This document shows, one piece after another, positions 8,904 through 21,970 of a DNA stretch of 64,000 nt. The notes beneath the pieces are model-generated. The model saw only the letters and a list, made by a program, of their open reading frames with translations, was not told the origin of the DNA and did not search any database. The stretch covers positions 62,001 to 126,000 of the forward strand of contig NZ_JACHTF010000010.1 of assembly GCF_014145325.1 (NCBI RefSeq), given 5' to 3'. Every line of letters starts with the position of its first letter. Position 1 is the stretch's first letter. A program made the position numbers and the translations under genes. The stretch comes from Marilutibacter spongiae (GTDB lineage Bacteria; Pseudomonadota; Gammaproteobacteria; Xanthomonadales; Xanthomonadaceae).

Positions 8904-11087
8904 TCAGGAGCCTCCCTGCGATGCCACTTCCGATCCCCCTGACAACGGCTTGAGTACCGGCGAAGCGCGGATGCGGCTCTCGGCCACGTCCAGCGCGCGG
9001 GCGTCGGCCAGTGCCGCGCGGGCGAGGTCGAGGTCGCCGAGGCGCGCGTGGACCTGGGCCGACAGGAAGGCGACCTCCGATTGCGCCGTGCCCGCGTCGC
9101 GCGCCCGCGCCAGCCACTCCCGGGCGGCGTCCGCCTCGTCGAGGTTGGCGCGATACCAGGCCAGCCATGCCATGGCTTCGGCGTCGCCGGACTTGATCGC
9201 GACGTAGCGCTCGGCCATCTCGGCGGCGCGGGCGTAGGTACTGCGCGCATTGCCGGCCGCCCCCGGGATCGCGGACAGCGCGTCGGCGGTATTGCCCACC
9301 GGCCGGTAGTCGCCGGGACTCATCGCGGCGGCCCGCGCGTAGAGCTCGGCTGCGCGCGGATAGTCGCCCTGCTCGAAGCGCAGCGTGCCCAGGTTGCTGA
9401 GCGCGCCGAAGCCGGGCTTGATCGACAGCGAGCGCTCGAACGCCGCCTCCGCGTCCGCGCGGCGCCCGTCGGCGAGGTACAGGCCGCCCAGGCTGCTCCA
9501 CAGGCCGGCATCGTCGGGCTCCAGGGTCGTGGCGACCCGGTAGGACTCGATCGCCGCGGCGAGGCGGTCGTCCAGGTAGTGCTGGTAGCCGATCTCGCGA
9601 TGGACCACCGCGTCGCCCGGCCGCAACTGCCGGGCACGATCGAAATAATCCAGCGCCAGGGCGTCGTGGCCCTGCTCGCCCTCGATCCGGCCCAGCCCGA
9701 TATAGGCCGCCGGCCGCAGGGATACATCCTGCAGCGCCTGGGTATACGACTCGCGCGCCGCGTCGAGCTCGTTTCGCGCGCGGTGCAGGTCGCCCATGGC
9801 CAGGTGTACTTCCCCCAGCCGCGGATCCAGGCGCGCGGCCTGCAGGCACGCGGCCTGGGCGCGTGCGTAGACCCCGGCGTCGCGGGTCAGCTCGAACGCG
9901 CGGATCCGCGCCCGGCAGATCCCGGCCTGGGCCCGCGCGAAGGCCGGATCCTGCTGCAGGGCCTGTTCGAAGTGGGCGACCGCCTCGGACAGCTCTTCGG
10001 TGGAGGCCGTACCCTGGAGCAGTTGCAGGCCCCTGAGGTAGGGCTCGTAGGCCGAGAGCCTCGAGGTCGGATGCAGGCGCCGGGCCAGGGCGGGCGGATC
10101 GGGGGGCAGCACCCCCATCAGCGCCTCGACGACCTTGCTCGCGATCTCGGCCTGGGTACTGAAGATGTCGCTGTTCTGGCGGTCGTAGGTCTGGCTCCAC
10201 AGCACGAAACCGCTTCGCGTGTCGGTGAGGCGGGCGCTGATGCGCACGCGTGGCCCCTCGCGCCTGACGCTGGCATCGAGCACGTTGGCGACGCCGAGGC
10301 GCTTGCCGAGCTCGCGCGGGTCCCCCGGCGTGTCGTCGTCCCGGCCCGGGACCAGCGCGGCCACCTTCAGGCCCGGCACGCCCGCCAGCGCCCCGTGCAT
10401 CTCCACCGCCAGCCCCTCGGCGAAGTAGCGATCGCCGCGATCGGCACTCAGGCTGCGGAAGGGCATCACCGCCACCGAGGCCTCGCCGACGGCTGGCCGC
10501 GGGTCGGACAGGCCGTGCGTCAGCATCAGCGTGACCAGGACCAGCACGCCCGCCGCGGCGAGCATGCCCCATGCAAGTCGCCGACGGGCGGTGGGCGCGT
10601 CCGGCGCGCGCGCGGGAGCGGGCACCGCATGCGTCGTGCCGCCGCGCCCGGCATCCGGGTTCTCCGTGGGGCCTGCGGAGGCGGTCCCGGCCAGCGTCGC
10701 GGCCGGTGCATCGCTGGCGGGCGCTTCCCCGCCGCCCTCGGCCTGCAGGTCGCCGATGAAGCGATAGCCCAGGGCGTGATGGGTATGGATGTAGCGTGGC
10801 TGGTGCGCATCGTCGCCCAGCGCGGCCCTCAACTGCGCGATGGCCCGGGTCAGCACGCCGGGGGTGACGTGCCGATGGCCCCAGACCGCATCGAGCAGTT
10901 CGTCCTTTTCCACGAGCTCCCCGGCATGCTGCAACAACATCGCCAGCACCGCGAAGGCCTTGGGCTCCAGCGCGCAAGGCACCCCGCCCCGGGTGAGCGT
11001 GTGGGCCACCGTGTCGACCTGGACGTCGTCGAAGCGGTAGCGCGCAGGGGGGCCGGGGCCTTCCGGGGCCTGGCCTTGGGGAACCAT
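8904..11087 (-). CDS. ToxR/CadC-type membrane regulator with TPR sensor
   Basis: 727 residues in four parts: an N-terminal winged-helix DNA-binding domain of the OmpR/Trans_reg_C type (about 15-110, with LEPKAFAVL, LVEKDELLDAVWG and LGYRFIG); a low-complexity linker; one membrane segment (about 170-190); then a periplasmic part. The periplasmic part starts with a FlgO/TolB-N-like SVAVMPFRSL...YFAEGL domain and continues as multiple TPR repeats (about 330-720). This layout is known from CadC-like one-component regulators that bind DNA while membrane-anchored. The ligand cannot be inferred. It is transcribed away from the two DUF1232-like genes, and a TCACA-N4-TGTGA palindrome lies in the shared region, so it may control them or itself. 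Confidence 0.85.
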   Translation of the reverse strand: MVPQGQAPEGPGPPARYRFDDVQVDTVAHTLTRGGVPCALEPKAFAVLAMLLQHAGELVEKDELLDAVWGHRHVTPGVLTRAIAQLRAALGDDAHQPRYIHTHHALGYRFIGDLQAEGGGEAPASDAPAATLAGTASAGPTENPDAGRGGTTHAVPAPARAPDAPTARRRLAWGMLAAAGVLVLVTLMLTHGLSDPRPAVGEASVAVMPFRSLSADRGDRYFAEGLAVEMHGALAGVPGLKVAALVPGRDDDTPGDPRELGKRLGVANVLDASVRREGPRVRISARLTDTRSGFVLWSQTYDRQNSDIFSTQAEIASKVVEALMGVLPPDPPALARRLHPTSRLSAYEPYLRGLQLLQGTASTEELSEAVAHFEQALQQDPAFARAQAGICRARIRAFELTRDAGVYARAQAACLQAARLDPRLGEVHLAMGDLHRARNELDAARESYTQALQDVSLRPAAYIGLGRIEGEQGHDALALDYFDRARQLRPGDAVVHREIGYQHYLDDRLAAAIESYRVATTLEPDDAGLWSSLGGLYLADGRRADAEAAFERSLSIKPGFGALSNLGTLRFEQGDYPRAAELYARAAAMSPGDYRPVGNTADALSAIPGAAGNARSTYARAAEMAERYVAIKSGDAEAMAWLAWYRANLDEADAAREWLARARDAGTAQSEVAFLSAQVHARLGDLDLARAALADARALDVAESRIRASPVLKPLSGGSEVASQGGS

Positions 11088-11108
11088 CAGGAAAACCTCA
11101 TGACTGCA

Positions 11109-11122
11109 TCACAACCCTGTGA
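11109..11122. promoter_or_regulatory. Perfect inverted repeat TCACA-N4-TGTGA, candidate operator
   Basis: A perfect 5-bp palindrome with a 4-bp centre lies 22 bases upstream of the regulator start and about 100 bases upstream of the divergent DUF1232-like gene. Its position suits autoregulation by the winged-helix protein. Such short palindromes occur by chance, so the assignment is tentative. Confidence 0.3.
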
Positions 11123-11221
11123 GAAAGGTGACGTAAGTCTCAGTTCAACATCATGACCCCACGGATGTTAAGGCGGAATCTGGACACGCACCCAGACGGG
11201 GTGCGCACCCGGAGACCGAAC

Positions 11222-11872
11222 ATGAACGCCATTGCCCTGTCCCATGACATCGACGCCCTGCCGACCGTCCTGGACCGCCCCTCGCCGTCCCCGCACCGTC
11301 GCCACCGGATCAACCAGTTCGACCTGGTGGCCGAGGCCGTCGAACGCTTCAACCGTTTGCTGAACAGGCTCGACGCCAACGCCGACCCGCTGGATGCCGA
11401 CCGCATCGCGACGGCCGCACGGGAATTGTGCGACGCGAACATCGGCCAGCCCCCGGCACCCTGCATCGCCCGCCAGATGCGCCGCGCGACCACCCTGGTC
11501 TGCATGACCGGCGATCCGGACTGGAAGGCGGCCAACGACGCCGGCGACGTCGCGCGCATGGTCATCGACTACGTGAGCGGCGACGGCGACCTGATCCCCG
11601 ACGACCTGCCGCGGGTCGGCCGGCTGGACGATGCGATCGTCATCCGCACCGCCTGGCCGCGCCTGGCCGACGAAGTGGCCGACTACCTGGACTTCTGCCG
11701 CATCCGTCGCCTCGAAGCGCGCCTGCGCGGCGTCCCGCGCCTGGACTTCCACATGGACCGCGACGCCTGGCGCGACGCCTGCCGGGCCGAGTTCGCGCTC
11801 GACCGGCACCAGCGGCACGTACGCGAGACCAGCTACGTCCCCGCGTTCGAACCGCTTTTCCGCGTCCATTGA
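11222..11872 (+). CDS. DUF1232-like protein, first of a tandem pair
   Basis: 216 residues, no signal peptide and no clear membrane helix. The central segment (about 115-145) DGDLIPDDLP-VGRLDDA is the signature of DUF1232 (YkvA-like), a family of unknown function. A C-terminal acidic/basic helical part follows (DEVADYLDFCRIRR). ATG 11222 is preceded by a GGAG-like site; the frame extends upstream without other support. It is divergent from the CadC-like regulator and followed after 230 bases by a paralogue sharing the same core, so the pair probably arose by duplication. Function unknown. Confidence 0.75.
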   Translation: MNAIALSHDIDALPTVLDRPSPSPHRRHRINQFDLVAEAVERFNRLLNRLDANADPLDADRIATAARELCDANIGQPPAPCIARQMRRATTLVCMTGDPDWKAANDAGDVARMVIDYVSGDGDLIPDDLPRVGRLDDAIVIRTAWPRLADEVADYLDFCRIRRLEARLRGVPRLDFHMDRDAWRDACRAEFALDRHQRHVRETSYVPAFEPLFRVH

Positions 11873-12102
11873 GCCGCTGGTCGGAAGGCGGGACCCGCGT
11901 TCCACGGGCCATCCGTCACCCTGCCTTGTTCCACTGGAGCGTAGGATCGCAACGCAGGAGGATGATCGTGCATCCCACCAGGGGACGGCCCGCGAAGCGC
12001 GCGCCGTCCCGTGCACCCCGATGCACCTTCCGATGGGACGCGGCGCAATGCCGGCCCGCCCGTCCCTCTCCCCCGCCACCGTGCCGGCCATGGAGGTGTG
12101 CC

Positions 12103-12735
12103 ATGAAAACACCCCTGTTCGAACCGATCGGCCCGCCCCTGCCCTTCGGCCCCGACGCCATGTCGCCGTCCGCCAACGATGCGGTAATGGCCTGGCAACC
12201 CGCCCAGGTCAGCCGCTTCGATGCCTTGTTGCACGAGATCAACCCCGACGCGCCGCGCGTGGACATTCCCCGCCTGCAGGCGCTGGCGGAGTGGCTGGTG
12301 GAACAGCCGCCCGCCGAGGCGCAGGGCATCATGCAGACGCGCCTGGACCGCATCGAATGGGTCCGCGCGATGCTCGCCGACCGCGACTGGGATACCGCCG
12401 CGGGCACGCGGGCGCGCGCCGCGCGGATGCTCGAATACCTCGACAGCGACGACGACCTGATCCCGGACCAGACCCCCCTGCTCGGGCGCCTGGACGACGT
12501 GCTGCTGTTCGACCTGGCCTGGGAGGCCTTCGAGGCCGAGACCGAGGAGTACCGCGACTTCTGCGACTACCGCCGCGACGAACGCCCCACCGGCAGCGGA
12601 CGCGCGCAGCAGGCCGCCTGGCTGCGCGACCGCCTGGCCGAGCTGGCCCAGTTGCAACACAACGCCCGCGTCCGCGACGGCCACTACGTCGAGACCCGGC
12701 TGCCGCCGGACGAGCGTTTCCACGTCGTCGCCTGA
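12103..12735 (+). CDS. DUF1232-like protein, second of a tandem pair
   Basis: 210 residues. The core (DDDLIPDQTP-LGRLDDV, about residues 115-137) and the following EYRDFCDYRR segment match the upstream gene in order and spacing; the N-terminal parts differ more. ATG 12103 has a strong ribosome site (GGAGGTG at 12092-12098), stronger than that of its partner. Both lack membrane helices typical of some family members, so they may act as soluble partners. The 230 bases between the paralogues show nothing I can name. dnaE starts 118 bases downstream. Confidence 0.75.
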   Translation: MKTPLFEPIGPPLPFGPDAMSPSANDAVMAWQPAQVSRFDALLHEINPDAPRVDIPRLQALAEWLVEQPPAEAQGIMQTRLDRIEWVRAMLADRDWDTAAGTRARAARMLEYLDSDDDLIPDQTPLLGRLDDVLLFDLAWEAFEAETEEYRDFCDYRRDERPTGSGRAQQAAWLRDRLAELAQLQHNARVRDGHYVETRLPPDERFHVVA

Positions 12736-12853
12736 GCCGTGCGCGCGGCGTCGACCCCATGCGCCCGGCGGGGCTTCCCGACCGGGCGAGGGAGACGATG
12801 CGCGCGCCGTCAAGCCTTGTGCGCGCACCGGGGACTGCTAATCTGCGGTGACG

Positions 12854-16453
<3,600 letters not shown>

Positions 16454-16461
16454 GCCTGGCT

Positions 16462-17046
16462 TCAGCCGGGGATCAGCCGCCCCAGCATCCAGGCAACGGC
16501 GGCGTTCACCACCTCTTCGTCGGCGCCGCCCTCGATGTCCAGCGCCGCGCGGTCGAAAGCGGCCGACAACAACGATGCGATCGCATCCAGCCTGTCCCCG
16601 GGCATCCCAACGAGCGCAGCCGCCAGCCCGTCCCGGAGCGCGCCTGCCGCATTGGCCATGTCCAGGGCCTCCATCGCCGCCAGTCCCAGCACCGCCGGAC
16701 CCTCGATCAGCAGCAAACGGGTCCGCCCGGGCATCGCCATCGACGCGAGATAGGCGCGGCTGCCGACCTCCAGCGCCATGCGCGGCGACAGTCCCGACGG
16801 CGTCGCGCGGGCGATGTCGTCCGCGACGGCTTCGGCTTCGCGTGCCAGCACGGCGTGGAACAGCGCGCGTTTGTCGGCGAAGTGGTGGTACAGCGCGCCC
16901 CGGGTGACCGCAGCCGCCTCGACGATGGCCGGGGTCGAGGCCGCGGCATGCCCCCGGCCCGCGAACTGTTCACGCGCGGCGTCGAGGAGCGCGAGTCGGG
17001 TGGCTTCGGTTCGCGCCTGCTGGCGGCGGGGTCGGTCGGCTGTCAT
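16462..17046 (-). CDS. TetR/AcrR family repressor
   Basis: 194 residues from ATG 17046; an in-frame ATG at 17064 would add six residues. The N-terminal helix-turn-helix (about 18-60) has the family pattern: [13 protein letters not shown], then a recognition helix with [15 protein letters not shown]. The C-terminal ligand and dimerisation domain (about 70-190) is helical and resembles the TetR_C subgroup common in Xanthomonadaceae. It is divergent from the glyoxalase-fold gene, and the 111 bases between the starts hold two palindromes that look like its operator. Its stop lies 8 bases from that of dnaE (convergent). The effector cannot be told from sequence. Confidence 0.92.
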   Translation of the reverse strand: MTADRPRRQQARTEATRLALLDAAREQFAGRGHAAASTPAIVEAAAVTRGALYHHFADKRALFHAVLAREAEAVADDIARATPSGLSPRMALEVGSRAYLASMAMPGRTRLLLIEGPAVLGLAAMEALDMANAAGALRDGLAAALVGMPGDRLDAIASLLSAAFDRAALDIEGGADEEVVNAAVAWMLGRLIPG

Positions 17047-17071
17047 CGCTCCATGCTGGTCCATTCGAATA

Positions 17072-17117
17072 AAACATACAAGTTGCATGTTTTGATTTTT
17101 ACATGCACCCTGCATGT
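17072..17117. promoter_or_regulatory. Paired palindromes, candidate TetR operator
   Basis: Palindrome 1 (17072-17092) is AAACATACAAGTTGCATGTTT, symmetric in all but one base pair off-centre. Palindrome 2 (17101-17117) is a perfect 7-bp inverted repeat, ACATGCA-CCC-TGCATGT. The two share the half-site TGCATGT, making four half-sites within 46 bases. The stretch is AT-rich for this genome and sits between divergent starts (17046 and 17158), as expected for a repressor controlling itself and its neighbour. Confidence 0.75.
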
Positions 17118-17157
17118 AAGTTCACCGCCCATCCCGGGCGTCCCGCGAGGACCGACG

Positions 17158-17595
17158 ATGAAGACCACCAGCCACTACCCCGTACTGATGACCAACGACG
17201 TCGCGGGCACCGCGGCCTTCTTCGAGCGCCACTTCGGTTTCCGGCCCGCCTTCGCCGCCGACTGGTACGTACACTTGCAGTTGCCGGACGACCCCTCGGT
17301 GAACCTCGCCGTGCTCGATGCAGACCACGAGACCGTGCCCGAGCCGGCGCGCGGCCACACGGTGTCGGGCCTGCTGCTGAACTTCGAGGTCGAGGACGTC
17401 GACGCGGAGTACGAACGCCTGGGCACGGCCGGCCTGCCGGTGCTGTTGCCGCTGCGCGACGAAGCCTTCGGCCAACGCCATTTCATCACCGCCGATCCCA
17501 ACGGTGTGCTGATCGACGTGATCACGCCGATCCCGCCCGACCCGATGTTCGCGGCCGCCTACACGGCCGATGCCCTGCCGGGCACCGGGGCCTGA
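17158..17595 (+). CDS. Glyoxalase/bleomycin-resistance fold (VOC) protein
   Basis: 145 residues forming one vicinal-oxygen-chelate domain. It opens with a [22 protein letters not shown] beta-alpha unit split here for length as YPVLMTNDV / [10 protein letters not shown] and ends with [17 protein letters not shown], a usual VOC C-terminal strand with a likely acidic metal ligand (Asp in LIDV). Such proteins act as lyases, dioxygenases or binding proteins; the substrate is not predictable. ATG 17158 follows a GAGG site. It is divergent from the TetR gene and probably repressed by it through the palindromes at 17072-17117. Confidence 0.85.
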   Translation: MKTTSHYPVLMTNDVAGTAAFFERHFGFRPAFAADWYVHLQLPDDPSVNLAVLDADHETVPEPARGHTVSGLLLNFEVEDVDAEYERLGTAGLPVLLPLRDEAFGQRHFITADPNGVLIDVITPIPPDPMFAAAYTADALPGTGA

Positions 17596-17705
17596 CGCCA
17601 CGCCCCGGCCCGCCATCCGCGCGACGCATGCTTGAGCCGGGACGGCGCGCCACGCGGCCAGATCGCGTCGAGCGGAACACGCCCGCCTGCGCTTAAGATG
17701 GAACG

Positions 17706-18314
17706 ATGATCGACGTCGTCGCCACCTTCATCTTCTTCTTCGCGGTCATCGATCCGATCGGCACGATCCCGGTCTTCATCGCCGTCACCCGCCATCTGGA
17801 CGAGCGTGCGCGCCGCAAGGTCGCCCTGCGCGCCAGCCTCGCCTCGGCGGCGATCCTGGTGTTCTTCGTGGTCGCCGGCGAGCTGATCCTGACCGCGATC
17901 AGGATCCCGCTGTCGGCCTTCCAGATCGCCGGCGGCATCGTCCTGTTCCTGTTCGCCCTGAGCATGATCTTCGGCGAAGCCAAGCCCGAGAAGGAGGTCA
18001 AGCTCGCCAACGGCGGTCGCGACACGGCCATCTTCCCGCTGGCCGTGCCCTCGATCGCCAGCCCCGGCGCGATGCTCGCGGCGGTGCTGTTGACCGAGAA
18101 CGACCGCTACAACCTGTGGCAACAGGCGCAGACCACGATCACCATGCTGGCGGTCCTCGTCGTCGTGCTGGTCTGCATGCTGCTCGCCAGCCGGCTGCAC
18201 CGGGTCGTCGGCGAAAGCGGCGCGAGCATCATCAGCCGGGTGATGGGCATGATCCTCGCCTCGGTCGCCACCGCCAGCGTGCTGGGCGGCATCAAGGACT
18301 ACTTCGGCATCTGA
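17706..18314 (+). CDS. marC: MarC family integral membrane protein
   Basis: 202 residues with about six membrane helices, spaced as in the MarC/UPF0056 family. It has the conserved FFAVIDPIGTIPVF segment in helix 1 and a PLAVPSIASPGA segment in the middle. Despite the name, MarC has no proven role in antibiotic resistance and its function is unknown. ATG 17706 follows GGAACG. The last 16 bases overlap the 3' end of the convergent DUF4349 gene (18299-18314). Confidence 0.92.
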   Translation: MIDVVATFIFFFAVIDPIGTIPVFIAVTRHLDERARRKVALRASLASAAILVFFVVAGELILTAIRIPLSAFQIAGGIVLFLFALSMIFGEAKPEKEVKLANGGRDTAIFPLAVPSIASPGAMLAAVLLTENDRYNLWQQAQTTITMLAVLVVVLVCMLLASRLHRVVGESGASIISRVMGMILASVATASVLGGIKDYFGI

Positions 18315-19102
18315 CCCCGGCCCGGTGCGCGACGCCGGCGCCACCACTTCCAGGCACCGACCAGGGCGGCCGCGAGCAGGCCGAGCGGGATCAGGAAGGC
18401 CGCGCTGCGGATGGTCCAGGCGGTGCCCAGCGCCAGGGTGGCGCCGAAATCGCGGAGCGCAGCGGCGATCTCGTTGCGCCCGCTGGTGCCGGCGGGCGGA
18501 TGCAGCGCGAAACTCAGTTTCTGCGTCTCGATGCGCAGCGCATGGCCCGCGGCCTCCTGTTCGGCCTGCTGCAGGCGGGCCTCCACCTCGGCCATCTGGG
18601 CCGACAGTGCGATCATGCCGGCGACGTCGAGGTCGTCGCGCTTCTGGAAGGCCTCCAACTGCGCGTGCTCGCGCTTGAGGCGCTCAAGCAGGCGCGCGTT
18701 GTCCTGCACCACCGTGGCCAGGTCTTCGGCGTGGGTGCGGCGCGCGCCCAGTTCGCCGCCGCCGGCCGCCAACGCGATCATCGGCTCGACGCCCCTGGGC
18801 TCGATCCGCACGGTCAGGTCGCCGCGGGGATGGTCGCCGCCCTGCTGGCCGACGTCCAGCACGTGGCAGCGTCCGTGCGTGCCGGAGGTGCAGGCCGCCT
18901 GCAGTTCGGCCAGGCGCAAGGCGATGCCGTCGGCCGGTAATTCGACCTCGACCGAGTGCTCATAGGCCAGCATGGCCCCGGTGGGCGCTTCCAGGGACGG
19001 GCGCGCGACGGGTCCGCCGGCTTCGCTGACCCGCTTGTTGCAGGCGGTCGTGGCGAACAGCACGGCCGCCAGCAGGAAGACGGGACCGAGGGGCTGGCGC
19101 AT
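18299..19102 (-). CDS. DUF4349 lipoprotein with coiled coil and C-terminal membrane anchor
   Basis: 267 residues. The signal peptide ends in a lipobox (ATTAC, Cys21). The middle shows a domain with LTVRIEP and a long coiled coil (about 130-190, rich in Glu/Lys/Gln: AQLEAFQKRDDL, EVEARLQQAEQEA). A single membrane helix near the C-terminus (FLIPLGLLAAALVGAWKWW, about 235-255) is followed by a basic tail. This is the DUF4349 layout; the family has no established function. Lipid anchor plus C-terminal helix would hold both ends at the inner membrane. It overlaps marC by 16 bases tail to tail. Confidence 0.85.
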   Translation of the reverse strand: MRQPLGPVFLLAAVLFATTACNKRVSEAGGPVARPSLEAPTGAMLAYEHSVEVELPADGIALRLAELQAACTSGTHGRCHVLDVGQQGGDHPRGDLTVRIEPRGVEPMIALAAGGGELGARRTHAEDLATVVQDNARLLERLKREHAQLEAFQKRDDLDVAGMIALSAQMAEVEARLQQAEQEAAGHALRIETQKLSFALHPPAGTSGRNEIAAALRDFGATLALGTAWTIRSAAFLIPLGLLAAALVGAWKWWRRRRAPGRGQMPK

Positions 19103-19304
19103 GGATGCCTCCGAAATGAACGCGGACGAGGACGTGAACGGGCACTATGCCAGAGGGCGCCGCGGGCGGACGCCCCGGCACGGATCCCGCCAGGCCGTCG
19201 CAGAGCCGTCGCGGCGCCGTCGACCGGACGGCTCGGTATGGTCGGCCGGGGTCGGCTAGACTGTGCCCTTTCCGGCGGCCCTCCGCCCCAGAGCCTGTTG
19301 TCGC

Positions 19305-20264
19305 ATGAATCCCAATTACCTCGATTTCGAGCAACCCATCGCCGACCTGGAGAGCAAGATCCAGGAGCTGCGCCACGCCAGCCACGGATCGGCGGTGGAC
19401 GTGGATACCGAGGTGCACGCGCTCCAGGACAAGCTGCGCCAGCGTACCGCCCAGATCTTCCGCGACCTTTCGCCCTGGCAGGTCTCGCAGCTGGCCCGCC
19501 ACCCCGCGCGGCCCTACAGCCTGGACTACATCCGGGTGATCTGCGACGAGTTCCAGGAACTCGCGGGCGACCGCGCGTTCAAGGACGACTCCGCGATCGT
19601 CGGCGGCCTGGGCCGCATCGATGGCCGTGCGGTGGTCATCATCGGCCACGAGAAGGGCCGCGACACCAAGTCCAAGGTCCGACGCAACTTCGGCATGCCG
19701 CGTCCGGAGGGCTACCGCAAGGCCCTGCGCCTGATGAAGCTGGCCGAACGTTTCAAACTGCCGCTGATCACGTTCATCGACACCCCGGGTGCCTATCCCG
19801 GCATCGGCGCCGAGGAGCGCGGACAGTCCGAGGCGATCGCCCGCAACCTGCTGGAGATGTCCGAGCTGCGCATCCCGATCGTCTGCACCGTCATCGGCGA
19901 GGGCGGCTCCGGCGGCGCGCTGGCGATCGGCGTCGGCGACCGCACCCTGATGCTCGAATACAGCACCTATTCGGTGATCTCGCCGGAAGGTTGCGCCTCG
20001 ATCCTGTGGAAGGACGCGGCCAAGGCCAAGGACGCCGCCGAGCAGTTGGGACTCACCGCCAAGCGCCTCCACGGACTTGGGCTGGTGGACAAGGTCGTGC
20101 GCGAACCGATCGGCGGCGCGCATCGCAACCCACGGCAGATGGCGACCCGCCTGAAGGCCGTGCTGCTCAACGAGATCGACATGCTCGAGCAGTGTTCGAC
20201 CGACGAACTGGTCGAACGTCGCTACCAGCGCCTGCGCAGCTACGGCGCCTACGAGGCGGCCTGA
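19305..20264 (+). CDS. accA: Acetyl-CoA carboxylase carboxyltransferase subunit alpha
   Basis: 319 residues, the standard length. AccA pairs with AccD to transfer the carboxyl group from biotin to acetyl-CoA, the committed step of fatty acid synthesis. The N-terminal [15 protein letters not shown] coiled segment and the crotonase-fold core with [22 protein letters not shown] and [11 protein letters not shown] are diagnostic. ATG 19305 is preceded by a CTAGACT element (about 19256-19262) that may be the -10. In close relatives it follows dnaE directly; here TetR, VOC, marC and DUF4349 genes intervene. Confidence 0.97.
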   Translation: MNPNYLDFEQPIADLESKIQELRHASHGSAVDVDTEVHALQDKLRQRTAQIFRDLSPWQVSQLARHPARPYSLDYIRVICDEFQELAGDRAFKDDSAIVGGLGRIDGRAVVIIGHEKGRDTKSKVRRNFGMPRPEGYRKALRLMKLAERFKLPLITFIDTPGAYPGIGAEERGQSEAIARNLLEMSELRIPIVCTVIGEGGSGGALAIGVGDRTLMLEYSTYSVISPEGCASILWKDAAKAKDAAEQLGLTAKRLHGLGLVDKVVREPIGGAHRNPRQMATRLKAVLLNEIDMLEQCSTDELVERRYQRLRSYGAYEAA

Positions 20265-20304
20265 GCGCATTGCCGGCGCGGCGGCGCCGGCCGATGATGG
20301 CGCC

Positions 20305-21666
20305 ATGACCGGCCCTTCGCCGACCCTGCCGCTGCCCCCGGTCCCGGGCCCGCTCCCGGCCGCGACGCCGCTCGTCGTCGGCCTGAGCGGCGGGCTGGAC
20401 TCCACCGTGCTGCTGCATCGCCTGGCCGGCGACCCGGGCTTGCGCGCGCGCGGCCTGCGCGCGATACACGTCGACCACGGCCTGCACCCGGACTCGGCCG
20501 CGTGGGGACGCGCCTGCGCGCGGGAATGCGCCGCGCTGGGCATCGCGCTCGACATCGTCGCCGTCGATGCTCGCGACGCCGGCGGCCTGGGACCGGAGGG
20601 CGCCGCGCGCCGGGCGCGTCATGCCGCCTTCGAGCGCCTGCTCGGCGACGACGAAGTGCTGGTGCTCGCACACCATCTCGACGACCAGGCGGAGACTTTC
20701 CTGCTGCGCGCGCTGCGGGCATCGGGCCCCGACGGCCTGGCCGCCATGCGGCCCTGGCGCCGCTTCGGCCGTGCCTGGCTGTGGCGGCCGCTGCTCGGGC
20801 TGCCGCGCGATGCGCTGCGCGCTTACGCGCAGGCGCACGGACTGACCTGGATCGAGGATCCCGGCAACGACGACGATCGCTTCGACCGCAACTTCCTGCG
20901 GGCGCAGGTGCTGCCCCTGCTGCGCGGGCGCTGGCCGCATGCCAGCGCCGCGCTCGCCCGCAGCGCGGCCCTGGGCGCCGACGCCGCCGAGCTGTTGCAC
21001 GCGGGTGACGTCCAGGCCTTGGCGCGGGTCGCCACTGCCGATCCACGCTGCCTGTCGGTCTCGGCGCTCTGTGCCCTGTCGCGCGCGCGTCGCCAGCGGG
21101 TGCTGCGGCACTGGACCGGCGGCCTGGGCCTGCCCCCGCTCCCGGCGCAAGGGGTGTCGCGCATCGAGCACGACCTGCTCGGCGCCCGCCCGGATGCCGA
21201 CGCCGCGTTCGCGTGGCATGGCGCCCGGGTCCGCCGCTGGCGCGACCTCCTGCATGCCGATGTCGAGCGCGTGACGTTGCCGGCGGACTGGTCGGTCGCG
21301 TGGGATGGCCGTGCCCCCCTGCCCCTGCCGACGGGCGGGACGCTCGCACTGGAGGGTGCCGACGCGCTCCCCGGCACCTGCCGCGTGCACGCGCGGCGGG
21401 GCGGCGAGCGCATCCACCGCGCGGGACGCGCCCATTCGCAGGCGCTCAAGCAGGTGCTGCAGGCGCTGGAGGTACCGCCCTGGGTGCGTGCCGGGCTGCC
21501 CATGGTCAGCGACGACACGGGCACCGTGCTCGCCGCGGGCGACCTCGTCCTTGCCGCGCGCCTGGACGCCTGGCTGCGCGAACACGATGCCCGCCTGCGC
21601 TGGACGGATCCGGGCGACGCGCCGCCACCGGCGCTCGCGGACGCATGCAATCCAAACTGCGATTGA
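20305..21666 (+). CDS. tilS: tRNA(Ile)-lysidine synthase
   Basis: 453 residues. TilS attaches lysine to C34 of the CAU-anticodon tRNA-Ile so that it reads AUA, an essential step. The N-terminal PP-loop ATPase has [10 protein letters not shown] (about 25-34) and the HVDHGL motif, then [12 protein letters not shown] and [12 protein letters not shown] middle domain (about 225-320) and a C-terminal tRNA-binding domain with a GGERIH...[13 protein letters not shown] segment follow. ATG 20305 lies 40 bases after accA, with an 8-bp G/C hairpin (20272-20291) between them. Confidence 0.95.
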   Translation: MTGPSPTLPLPPVPGPLPAATPLVVGLSGGLDSTVLLHRLAGDPGLRARGLRAIHVDHGLHPDSAAWGRACARECAALGIALDIVAVDARDAGGLGPEGAARRARHAAFERLLGDDEVLVLAHHLDDQAETFLLRALRASGPDGLAAMRPWRRFGRAWLWRPLLGLPRDALRAYAQAHGLTWIEDPGNDDDRFDRNFLRAQVLPLLRGRWPHASAALARSAALGADAAELLHAGDVQALARVATADPRCLSVSALCALSRARRQRVLRHWTGGLGLPPLPAQGVSRIEHDLLGARPDADAAFAWHGARVRRWRDLLHADVERVTLPADWSVAWDGRAPLPLPTGGTLALEGADALPGTCRVHARRGGERIHRAGRAHSQALKQVLQALEVPPWVRAGLPMVSDDTGTVLAAGDLVLAARLDAWLREHDARLRWTDPGDAPPPALADACNPNCD

Positions 21667-21697
21667 CCCTCGGCGGGCATCGCTTCACACTTGCCCG

Positions 21698-21970
21698 ATG
21701 CCACGCAAAGCCGCCACCGAAGCCTCGCCCGTCGCCGACTTCGAGAAGTCGCTCGACGCCCTCGAGGCCCTGGTCGAGAAGATGGAACAGGGCGACATGA
21801 GTCTGGAGGACTCCCTGGCCGCGTACGAGCGCGGCGTGGGCCTTTATCGTTCCTGCCAGACCGCCCTTGAGCAGGCGGAGCTGCGCGTGCGCCTGCTGAG
21901 CGACCCGCAGGACGCGGGCAGCGCGCAGGCTTTCCAGGACGCGGATGCCGCCCGAAACGGCGATGCCTGA
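21698..21970 (+). CDS. xseB: Exodeoxyribonuclease VII small subunit
   Basis: 90 residues, typical of XseB, which binds the large subunit XseA in a nuclease degrading single-stranded DNA. The conserved [19 protein letters not shown] region and [17 protein letters not shown] segment form the two-helix family core. ATG 21698 is the natural start. The stop (21968-21970) overlaps the ispA start by eight bases. xseB-ispA(-dxs) is a common order in gammaproteobacteria; dxs is not next here. Confidence 0.95.
   Translation: MPRKAATEASPVADFEKSLDALEALVEKMEQGDMSLEDSLAAYERGVGLYRSCQTALEQAELRVRLLSDPQDAGSAQAFQDADAARNGDA

Noticed and set aside
9048-11156. A 702-residue open frame opposite the CadC-like regulator
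   Set aside because: It is antisense to a protein with clear winged-helix and TPR motifs and has no domain signal of its own.
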